A stretch of DNA of 64,000 nt from Streptomyces griseorubiginosus (GTDB lineage Bacteria; Actinomycetota; Actinomycetes; Streptomycetales; Streptomycetaceae), in the NCBI RefSeq assembly GCF_017614965.1, contig NZ_WVUG01000014.1:1-64000 (forward strand). Reading direction: 5' to 3'. Below the pieces are notes generated by a model that had not been told where the DNA came from, ran no database searches, and saw only the letters and a program-made list of their open reading frames with translations. Position numbers and translations under genes: made by a program. Positions 34,712 through 42,070 of the stretch are shown piece after piece (position 1 is the stretch's first letter; each line of letters starts with the position of its first letter).

Positions 34712-34850
34712 CACCGTCAGGACGTACGCGCTGCGGTCGAGCTCGGCGTTGCGGTCCGGGTGACCCCTTCCAGGTCTTGTGCACTGGAAGGTGATGCCGC
34801 GGCGGGCGAGCAGGCACGGCAATGCCTCGCGGCCTATCCAACCGCCGGAA
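34712..34850 (-). pseudogene. IS630-type transposase fragment (N-terminal HTH end)
   Basis: The minus strand reads GWIGREALPCLLARRGITFQ, then in the adjacent frame KTWKGSPGP followed by AELDRSAYVL. The intact family sequence is LLARRGITFQRTKTWKESxDPxRDAKLDRIE, so one frameshift is visible. The fragment is in the opposite orientation to the one at 32960. Confidence 0.65.
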
Positions 34851-34888
34851 CCGTCAACCCGGTGAACCCATGTGGTCAAGGGCACTCC

Positions 34889-35794
34889 CTACTTACGACG
34901 TCCGTCGAAGAAGTCCGCCAGGCTGGAAGCGAGCGCCTCGGGAGCCTCTTCGGCGACGTGGTGGCCGGCGTCGATGCCGTGGCCGCGTACGTCCACGGCC
35001 CAGTGCCGCCAGATCTTCACCGGATCCCCGTACAGGTCCTCCAGGTCGTCCCGGAGCGACCAGAGGATCAGCGCCGGGCACTGTATCCGCGTCCCGGCCG
35101 CGCGGTCGTCCTCCTCGTGCCGCCGGTCGACGGTCAGGCCGGCCCGGTAGTCCTCCAGCATCGCCCGCACCACGTCGGGGTTTCTCATGGCCGAGCGCCA
35201 CTCGTCGTAATTCTCCTGCCCCATGCTCCGGGGATCGCCGCGATACCAGCTGTCCGGATCGGCGTTGATCACCCGTTCCGGGATGTCCGGCTGGGCGAAG
35301 AAGAACCAGTGCCACCACTGGGTGGCGAACTCGGCCGTGATACGCGACAGATGCTCGCTCAAAGGCAGACAGTCGATCAGCGCCACCCGCGCGACGGCGC
35401 CGGGGTGATCGAGCGCGAGACGCAGCGCGACACTGCCTCCGCGGTCGTGTCCGGCGAGTGCGAACCGGGAATGGCCCAGGCGGTGCATCACCTCCACGAC
35501 GTCAGCGGCGACGGCCCGTTTGGAGTGTCCCGTATGGTCTGCCGTGGGGGCTGGACCGGTGGACCGGCCGTAGCCGCGCAGGTCGGGGCAGACCACGGTG
35601 AAACCGCGTTGGACCAGGAGCGGGGCGACTCGATGCCAGGTCGCAGAGGTGCGGGGGTGGCCGTGCAACAGCACCACCGGCGGCCCCTGCCCGCCGTAGC
35701 GGACGAATATCGACGCCGCGTCAACCTCGACTCGCCCGCCCTCAAAGCCCTCGAACAACGCCGGAACCTCCCTCGTCGGCCATCCGCCACTCAT
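34889..35794 (-). CDS. Alpha/beta hydrolase, haloacetate dehalogenase-like
   Basis: This 301-residue protein shows LLHGHPRTSATWHRVAP (oxyanion region, about residue 44), CPDLRGYGRST, and the nucleophile elbow LAGHDRGGSVALRLALDHP, where Asp rather than Ser is the nucleophile. WWHWFFFAQPD forms the cap, SLRDDLEDLYG holds the acidic residue, and AGHHVAEEAPE the catalytic His. Asp in GHDRGG plus the Trp-rich cap matches fluoroacetate/haloacetate dehalogenases, though epoxide hydrolases share parts. It is single, with ATG 35794 giving the family-length N-terminus. Confidence 0.85.
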   Translation of the reverse strand: MSGGWPTREVPALFEGFEGGRVEVDAASIFVRYGGQGPPVVLLHGHPRTSATWHRVAPLLVQRGFTVVCPDLRGYGRSTGPAPTADHTGHSKRAVAADVVEVMHRLGHSRFALAGHDRGGSVALRLALDHPGAVARVALIDCLPLSEHLSRITAEFATQWWHWFFFAQPDIPERVINADPDSWYRGDPRSMGQENYDEWRSAMRNPDVVRAMLEDYRAGLTVDRRHEEDDRAAGTRIQCPALILWSLRDDLEDLYGDPVKIWRHWAVDVRGHGIDAGHHVAEEAPEALASSLADFFDGRRK

Positions 35795-36208
35795 GGCACC
35801 ACCGGCCCAGCACTCCCCGTTCCCACGCCGCGTCACCACCGCGCCTCCAGCCCGCAGGCGCAGCCTCCCCGCACCCGCGAGCCCAAAACTGGCCCAGCCC
35901 GACCCACCTCCCGCGTACCCCGCGCGAGTCCCCAGACGCATCCGCCTATGCACCAACGCGCTTACGTGCCGGTCTTGCAGGTCGCTCTACCGACTCACGC
36001 CCATCAGAAGTACGACAATGGGATCCAGCTCGCGGTGAGCGTGGCGTCTGCGCGCCCGTCCACGCCCTGTCCGACGGCGTGGCTGGCGCCATCGTCGTCG
36101 CTGGCGCGATCGTCGTCGCCCCCGGAAATGTCCGTGGCGACCAGGATCGACGATTGCTCGCTCTGGCAGCGGGCGGGAGTCACAGGATCGCGTCGTACCC
36201 TGCGCGCC
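35795..36208. other. 414-base divergent gap, no gene
   Basis: The frame of the penicillin-binding protein stays open all the way upstream through this region, but it encodes only low-complexity Pro/Arg/Ser/Ala residues. No ribosome binding site or conserved sequence is found on either strand. Confidence 0.4.
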
Positions 36209-38311
36209 ATGGGTTTGGTGCGTTCCGGTGGGTCCCGTTCCGGGGGATCGATGTCGTCGGCCTCATCGTCGGGAACGATGGCCGTGCAGACGGTGAAGTT
36301 TCTCGGCATCAGCGCACTGGCGGGCGTGCTGCTGGCCGGCATCGCGCTGCCGGCCACCGGTGCGCTCGGTCTGTCCGCCAAGGAGGCGGCAACCGATTTC
36401 GACGACCTGCCCGGCGACCTCAAGAGCCCGCCGCTGAGCCAGGCTTCACACATCCTGGACGCCGACGGCCACCTCATCGCGACCGTCTACTCCCGCGACC
36501 GGACCGTCGTGCCCCTCAGCCGGATCAGCCCGGTCATGCAGAAGGCCATCGTCGCCATCGAGGACGCCCGCTTCTGGCAGCACGGCCCCATCGATCCCAA
36601 GGGGGTGCTGCGGGCGGTCGTCAAGGACACCCAGGCGGGCGGCGCCGAACAGGGCGCCTCCACGTTGACCCAGCAGTACATCAAGAACGTCTTCATCGAG
36701 GAGGCGGGCGACGACCCGACCGCCGTGGCCCAGGCCACCTCTCCGACCCTGGGCCGCAAGGTCCGGGAACTGAAGTACGCGATCCAGGCCGAGAAGGAAC
36801 TCGGTAAGAAAAAGATCCTGGAGAACTATCTCAACATCGTGCCGTTCGGGGAGCAGTCGTTCGGCATCGAGGCGGCCTCCGAGCGTTACTTCAGCACCCA
36901 CGCGCAGGACCTGACGCTCCCGGAGGCCGCCCTGCTGGCCGGCGTCGTGAACGGCACCACGCTGTACGACCCCGTCGAACACCCCCAGGCCGCCCGCGAC
37001 CGCCGCGACACGGTTCTGCAGCGTATGGCCGACGTCCATGACATCACCCAGGCACAGGCCGACGCCGCCAAGAAGCAACCCCTCGGGTTGAAGGTCACCG
37101 CGCCCAAGAACGGCTGCATCACCGCCGTCCAGGGTGCCGGCTTCTTCTGCGACTACGTCCGCGAGGCGTTCCTTCAGAGCCCCGTCTTCGGCAAGACCGA
37201 GCAAGAGCGGGCCGAGCGGTGGGCCACCGGCGGTCTGACCATCACGACCACCCTGGACCCCAAGGCGCAGGCTGCCGTCCAGGCGTCCATCACCCAGCAC
37301 GTCTACGCGACCGACTCCGTCGCTACGGCCGTCACGCTCGTCCAGCCCGGCACCGGCAAGATCCTGGCCATGGGCCAGTCCCGCCCGTACGGCTTCGGCA
37401 AGAACGAGACGCAGATCAACCTCAGTGTCGACCACGGCATGGGCGGCGGAACCGGTTTCCAGTCCGGCTCGACCTTCAAGCCGATCGTCGCCGCGGCGGC
37501 GATCGACGGCGGCACCGATCCCAACACCGTGCTGCCGGCGCCGTATTCGATGAACTACCCGAGCCCGGTCAGCACCTGCGGCAAGCCCTGGGTGGGTGAT
37601 CCCGGCGCCCCGCCGCTGTCGAACGAGGACAGGTCCGAAGTCGGCCCGATGAACCTGAAGAAGGCGATGGCCCTTTCGGTCAACACCTACTTCGTCCAGC
37701 TCATCAGCAACATCGGGATCTGTCCGGTGGTCCACATGGAGCAGCAGCTCGGTGTCCGGCAGGCGAACGGCGCTCCGCTGGAACAGGTCCCCTCCATCAC
37801 GCTGGGTACGCAGGTGGTGAGCCCGCTCACGATGGCGTCCGCGTACGCGGCCTTCGCCAACAACGGCGTCTACTGCACGCCGGTGGCCATCGAGTCGATC
37901 ACCGACGCGGGCGGCACGTCCCTGCCGGTGCCGCGGACCTCATGCGGCCAGGCGATGTCGCCGACGACGGCCGCCACGATCAACACGCTGCTGAAGGGTG
38001 TGGTCGAGGACGGCACCGGTCAGCAGGCGGGTCTCAAGGACCGCGACAGCGCGGGCAAGACCGGTACGACCGACAATCGTTGGGCCGCGTGGTTCGTCGG
38101 CTACACCTCGAACCTGGCGGGCGCGGTCTGGGTGGGGGGCCCGTCCCACAACGTCTCCATGACGGACATCACCATCGGCGGTGTCTTCCACCACGAGGTC
38201 TTCGGCGCCGACACCCCGGGTCCCATCTGGCGCGATGCGATGGCCGGCGCGCTCGCCGGCACCTCCTCGCCCGCACTGCCCACCGTCGAACTCGCCGCCG
38301 ACAAGCCGTAG
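36209..38311 (+). CDS. Bifunctional class A penicillin-binding protein
   Basis: This 700-residue protein has a short Ser-rich cytoplasmic start, one membrane helix (FLGISALAGVLLAGIALPA, about residues 31-49), and a GT51 glycosyltransferase domain. That domain shows IEDARFWQHGPIDPKGVLRA (catalytic Glu), GASTLTQQYIKN, and KKKILENYLNIVPFGEQSFGIE. The transpeptidase follows: SGSTFKPI (active Ser), SVN in ALSVNTYF, and KTGTT near residue 614. It polymerises and crosslinks peptidoglycan at the membrane. ATG 36209 is uncertain; ATG 36251 (MSSASSSG) is the main alternative and leaves the helix intact. It is a single gene. Confidence 0.9.
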   Translation: MGLVRSGGSRSGGSMSSASSSGTMAVQTVKFLGISALAGVLLAGIALPATGALGLSAKEAATDFDDLPGDLKSPPLSQASHILDADGHLIATVYSRDRTVVPLSRISPVMQKAIVAIEDARFWQHGPIDPKGVLRAVVKDTQAGGAEQGASTLTQQYIKNVFIEEAGDDPTAVAQATSPTLGRKVRELKYAIQAEKELGKKKILENYLNIVPFGEQSFGIEAASERYFSTHAQDLTLPEAALLAGVVNGTTLYDPVEHPQAARDRRDTVLQRMADVHDITQAQADAAKKQPLGLKVTAPKNGCITAVQGAGFFCDYVREAFLQSPVFGKTEQERAERWATGGLTITTTLDPKAQAAVQASITQHVYATDSVATAVTLVQPGTGKILAMGQSRPYGFGKNETQINLSVDHGMGGGTGFQSGSTFKPIVAAAAIDGGTDPNTVLPAPYSMNYPSPVSTCGKPWVGDPGAPPLSNEDRSEVGPMNLKKAMALSVNTYFVQLISNIGICPVVHMEQQLGVRQANGAPLEQVPSITLGTQVVSPLTMASAYAAFANNGVYCTPVAIESITDAGGTSLPVPRTSCGQAMSPTTAATINTLLKGVVEDGTGQQAGLKDRDSAGKTGTTDNRWAAWFVGYTSNLAGAVWVGGPSHNVSMTDITIGGVFHHEVFGADTPGPIWRDAMAGALAGTSSPALPTVELAADKP

Positions 38312-38499
38312 CCACCACCTAGCGGCGGCGTTGCTCATCCTCGTTGACCGTTGGTGCGGTTACGGGCTCGGCGCAGCCAGGGTTCTTGGCGCACCGAAGC
38401 GTGTGCGGCTCGCTGGGGACGCGGTTCCAGCGAGATGTGCGCGGACAGCGCGTCGAGGAAGTCGCGCGCGTCGAACATCTCACCGGCCGAAGCGACACC

Positions 38500-38835
38500 G
38501 ACGGTCCTCCACATCGTGCGCCTCGATCACGGCTCGTCCGTCGCCAACGCCGCCGCCCGTCGACTGGTCGTGCAGCCGCATCGCGCCGGCGGCCAGGCCC
38601 AGTTCGTCTGTGGCTGCTCACTCAGCGGATCCGCCGCGCCCAGGAACTGCTGGAAAAGACCGACGACAGTGTCGACACCATCGCGGAGGCCACCGGCATG
38701 GGCACCGCCACGACACTGCGCCGCCACTTAAACCGTACGGTGGGGGTGCCTCCCGACACCTACCGCCGCACGTTCCGCACGGGGGCGCGAGTCGACTTCC
38801 CTCCGGTCAAACACCCGGCACCGCGCGGGCGGTGA
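38500..38835 (+). pseudogene. GlxA-type AraC-family regulator remnant
   Basis: One plus frame reads LHIVRLDHGSSVANAAARRL followed by VVQPHRAGGQAQFV, the end of the DJ-1/PfpI domain of GlxA-like regulators. Another frame then gives LTQRIRRAQELLEKTDDSVD, TIAEATGMGTATTLRRHLNR, GVPPDTYRRTF, the AraC HTH. The frameshift lies near 38610. The N-terminal DJ-1 domain is missing upstream of about 38500. Confidence 0.75.
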
Positions 38836-39080
38836 GGAAGTAGATCACGAGACCCGTGGCGTCCACCGGCGTCGTCACCATCGGGGCCGAGACCACCGCG
38901 GGGTCGATGTGGAGGCGCTTGGCCAGCAGCGGCACGGTACCGCCGGCCGTCGCCGCCCACCCGCAGATGATCACCAACGCCACCTCGACCACGACGGCGA
39001 TGTGTGCGCCGACGAACAGGGGACCCAGGACCATCCCGAGCGAGGCCGGCATGGCTCCCGGGACCACACCCACCCGGCAC
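38807..39080 (-). pseudogene. mgtE: MgtE magnesium transporter C-terminal remnant
   Basis: The minus strand encodes MVLGPLFVGAHIAVVVEVAL, LLAKRLHIDPAVVSAPMVTT, VDATGLVIYFLTARA then stop. This is the last transmembrane helices of MgtE (IDPAVVSAPFITTLVDATGLIIYF). About three quarters of the gene, including the cytoplasmic N and CBS domains, is absent and is replaced by the Lrp gene and its upstream bases. It overlaps the end of the GlxA remnant tail-to-tail. Confidence 0.75.
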
Positions 39081-39198
39081 TCACGCCGGACACCGCCGCG
39101 AGGTCGGAGACGCGCACCTCCCCTGCGGCCGGCACCCGGACCGCGGCGGTGGCGGCTGTCTATTCCACGGAGCAGGCCCCCCATTGAAGGATGTGTGC

Positions 39199-40218
39199 AT
39201 GCTGGACCATCTGGACCGTGCCCTGATCCACGCGCTGCACATCGACGGACGCGCACCTTTCAGCCATATCGCCGCCGCCCTGGACGTCTCGCCGCAGACC
39301 GTCTCCCGGCGCTACCGCCGGCTGCGCACCGAGGCGTCCTTACGGGTCGTCGGACTGCCGGATCCCCATCAGGCGGGCCAGACGCAGTGGCTCGTCCGGC
39401 TCACCGCGGCGGCGAGCTCCGCGCAGGACCTGGCCCACGCGCTGGTGCGCCGACAGGACACCTCGTGGGTGAAACTCACCTCCGGCGGCACCGAGATCGT
39501 CGCGATCATCCACGCGCCGACCGAGGGCGGCGGCAGCAACTCCCTGTTGTTGCGGGACATTCCGCGCACCAACCACATCACGGCCGTGTCGGCGCACTGC
39601 ATTCTGCACACCTACCTCGGCGGCTCGACGAACTGGCGCCGCAGCGCGGACACGCTGGACGAGGAGCAGCAGCGCGTTCTGCGCGAGCGCGAGGCGGCCG
39701 ACACCGCGTACGCACCCGTCCCGCGGCAACTCACCGACGGTGACGCAGACTTGCTGGTAGCCCTGCAGAAGGACGGACGGGCCACCCACGCGGAGCTTGC
39801 GCAGGCCACCGGTTGGTCTCCGGTCACGGTGGCGCGCCGGCTGGCGGATCTGCAGGCGGGCGGCGCCATCTTCTTCGACGTCGAGGTCGACACCGGGCAC
39901 TTCGGCGCCAACACAAGGGCACTGCTGTGGATGTCGATGAGCCCGGCGCACATCGAGGACGTGGCGGCAACCCTGGCCGGACACGACGAGCTGGCCTACG
40001 TCGCCGCGACGACGGGACCCACCAACCTGGTGGCGCAGGCCCTGTGCCGTGACCCGGCCGACCTGCACCGCTATCTGACCCGTCGGCTGGGTTCCCTGGA
40101 CGCGATCCACACCCTGGAGACCAGCCCGGTCCTGCGGAACCTCAAGGCGGCCAGTCCCATCATGACCGACGCGGCCCGTACCAGAAGGCCCTCGGCACCG
40201 GCTCGCTCCCGGATGTGA
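39199..40218 (+). CDS. Double Lrp/AsnC-family transcriptional regulator
   Basis: This 339-residue protein is two Lrp units in tandem. HTH 1 is at about 4-50 (LDRALIHALHIDGRAPFSHI, AAALDVSPQTVSRR) followed by a ligand domain. HTH 2 is at about 178-225 (LTDGDADLLVALQKDGRATH, ELAQATGWSPVTVARRL) followed by a second RAM-like domain. Such double proteins regulate amino-acid or aromatic metabolism in actinomycetes. A rare TTA leucine codon sits at 39340, making translation dependent on bldA tRNA. GAAGG precedes the ATG by 8 bases. It converges with the MFS exporter gene across a hairpin; the exporter is a plausible target. Confidence 0.88.
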   Translation: MLDHLDRALIHALHIDGRAPFSHIAAALDVSPQTVSRRYRRLRTEASLRVVGLPDPHQAGQTQWLVRLTAAASSAQDLAHALVRRQDTSWVKLTSGGTEIVAIIHAPTEGGGSNSLLLRDIPRTNHITAVSAHCILHTYLGGSTNWRRSADTLDEEQQRVLREREAADTAYAPVPRQLTDGDADLLVALQKDGRATHAELAQATGWSPVTVARRLADLQAGGAIFFDVEVDTGHFGANTRALLWMSMSPAHIEDVAATLAGHDELAYVAATTGPTNLVAQALCRDPADLHRYLTRRLGSLDAIHTLETSPVLRNLKAASPIMTDAARTRRPSAPARSRM

Positions 40219-40221
40219 CGA

Positions 40222-40243
40222 GCGGCGGCCAGAAGGCCGCCGC
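40222..40243. terminator. Bidirectional terminator hairpin
   Basis: GCGGCGGCC and GGCCGCCGC pair perfectly over AGAA, 3 bases after the Lrp stop and 22 before the convergent MFS stop. Confidence 0.85.
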
Positions 40244-40265
40244 GCGCACTCTCGAAGTAGCCCGG

Positions 40266-41717
40266 CTAGTGTGCCTCACCGGTATCGGCCGAAGCGCTGT
40301 CGTCGCCCATCATCCGGCTGGTCACGAAACTCACCACGACGAGCGCGACGGCGACCCAGAACGAGACCTGCACGGCATGCAGGGCGGCGTAGGCACCACC
40401 GCCATCCGCGCTGCCCAGGTACACGCTGCCGAGGATCGCCACGCCGAGCGTTGCGCCCAACTGCTGGACCGCGTTGAGCAGGCCCGCGGCCGAGCCGATC
40501 TCCTGCGGCTGAAGCGGCTTGAGCGCGATGGTGAAGAACGCCGGGCTGAACAGGCCGACCCCAAGTCCGACGACCCCGAGTGCGAACAGCAGCGGCGTCG
40601 GGTACGTCTGCGGGTCCGCCGCGTGATAGACGGCGATGGCGCCCAGCGCGCCGACCAGGAGGACGGCGAGTCCGAGGGACATCATGGGCTGTCCATAGCG
40701 CTTGACCAGATGCGCACCGGCCACCCAGGAGGCGACGGCCAGTCCCACCGACCACGGAGCCAGGGTGAGCCCCGCTTTCAACACGTCGGTGCCCAGGCCG
40801 AGTTGGAGCTGGAGCACGATGACCGTCATCAGACCGTTGGTGACGGCGAAGAAGGACGTCGACGTCACCAGCGCGACGGGGAAGCCGCGGTGGGCGAACA
40901 GGCTCGGCTCCACCAGCGGGCTGCGCCCGGCCGCGGCCACCGCGCGCTGATGCACCGCGAACACGGCCATAAGGCACAGCCCTGCCACGATGGCCGCCCA
41001 GCTCCATCCCGACAGGGCGGTCAGGTCCGCGCCGATCAGCGGATGGACGACGAGCCCGATCCCGGCCATGGCCAGCAACGTTCCGGTCAGGTCGAGGGAG
41101 GGCCGCTTGGGAGCACGGTTCTCCATCAGTTTGGGAGAGATCGCGAGGACCACCAGCGACACCGGCACGTTCACCAGGAACGCCGCACGCCACGAGGAGC
41201 CGAACAGGTCGGCATGGGTGAGCACACCGCCGAGCACCGGCCCGCACACGGCGGCCAGGCCCATCACCGGACCGATGCTGCCCAGTGCCTTGGACATCTC
41301 GGGACCGGAGAACATCGTCTTGATCAGGCCGATGGTCTGGGGAATGATCACCGCCGCCGCGGCTCCCTGCACCACGCGGAAGGCGATCAGGAGCCCCACC
41401 GTGGGCGCCGCGGCACAGGCGGCGGACGCGACCATGAATCCGGTGACACCGATCACGAACAGCCGCTTGCGGCCGGCGATGTCACCCAACCGCCCGCCGG
41501 TGATCAGCAGCACCGCGAACGGCAGGGTGTAGGCGGTGGTGAACCACTGGATGTCGGACACCGACCCGCCCAGTTCGGCGTGGATCTTCGGAGCGGCGAC
41601 CTGCACGATGGTCGCGTCCAGCAGGTTCATCGCCTCACCGAGCAGCAGGGCGGTGAGCGCCGGCCACCGCCATCGGTACGCCGAGGGCATCGGCGTCAGC
41701 ACACGCTCAGCAGTCAT
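40266..41717 (-). CDS. DHA2-type (14 TM) MFS drug exporter
   Basis: This 483-residue protein has fourteen hydrophobic segments. It shows LDATIVQVAAPKI in helix 1 (motif D1 of DHA2), GGRLGDIAGRKRLFVIGV (motif A) and RVVQGAAAAVIIPQTIGLI (motif B). The conserved GPVLGGVL at helix 5 is the antiporter motif C. It belongs to the EmrB/QacA family and exports hydrophobic compounds using protons. ATG 41717 is set by GAGAGGAA. It converges with the Lrp gene. The frame is open further upstream, but without coding character. Confidence 0.9.
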   Translation of the reverse strand: MTAERVLTPMPSAYRWRWPALTALLLGEAMNLLDATIVQVAAPKIHAELGGSVSDIQWFTTAYTLPFAVLLITGGRLGDIAGRKRLFVIGVTGFMVASAACAAAPTVGLLIAFRVVQGAAAAVIIPQTIGLIKTMFSGPEMSKALGSIGPVMGLAAVCGPVLGGVLTHADLFGSSWRAAFLVNVPVSLVVLAISPKLMENRAPKRPSLDLTGTLLAMAGIGLVVHPLIGADLTALSGWSWAAIVAGLCLMAVFAVHQRAVAAAGRSPLVEPSLFAHRGFPVALVTSTSFFAVTNGLMTVIVLQLQLGLGTDVLKAGLTLAPWSVGLAVASWVAGAHLVKRYGQPMMSLGLAVLLVGALGAIAVYHAADPQTYPTPLLFALGVVGLGVGLFSPAFFTIALKPLQPQEIGSAAGLLNAVQQLGATLGVAILGSVYLGSADGGGAYAALHAVQVSFWVAVALVVVSFVTSRMMGDDSASADTGEAH

Positions 41718-42017
41718 CGGGGTTCCTCTCCACCGTTGTCGACACGCCGGCCCGGCCCCGGCCGGCGGGGCGTCGGGGGCCGACCACGACTCAGCGTGAG
41801 GGCGGGAGAAGGAGGCGCTCCAGCCAGAGCCGGGAGATGGTGGATTCCTTCCATCGACGCCGTCCCCGGTGTCGATTTCGCACAACGCCGGAGGATGCGT
41901 GCCCGGGGGCCACCGGCGCCGTCGGGCGCGGGTGTTGAGGCCACACTCATGGTGTGCGGTTCCTTCACCTGGCCGCCCGCGGTGCTTCCCCGCCGGCCCA
42001 GCCGACGGGGAAGCGAC

Positions 42018-42069
42018 GCACTCGACCGCACCCTGGTCCACGCACTGCACATCGACGGCCGCGCCTCGG
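42018..42069 (+). pseudogene. Fragment of a second Lrp/AsnC regulator
   Basis: The plus strand reads DALDRTLVHALHIDGRAS, nearly the same as the start of the Lrp gene at 39199 (LDRALIHALHIDGRAPF). It breaks off exactly at the stop of the phosphatase gene on the other strand. The rest is absent. The 300 bases before it (41718-42017) hold no gene that I can support. Confidence 0.6.
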
Positions 42070-42070
42070 G

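Noticed and set aside
34760..36208. Long plus-strand frame continuous with the penicillin-binding protein
   Set aside because: It is only the open complement of the hydrolase gene plus low-complexity sequence. The family N-terminus begins near 36209.
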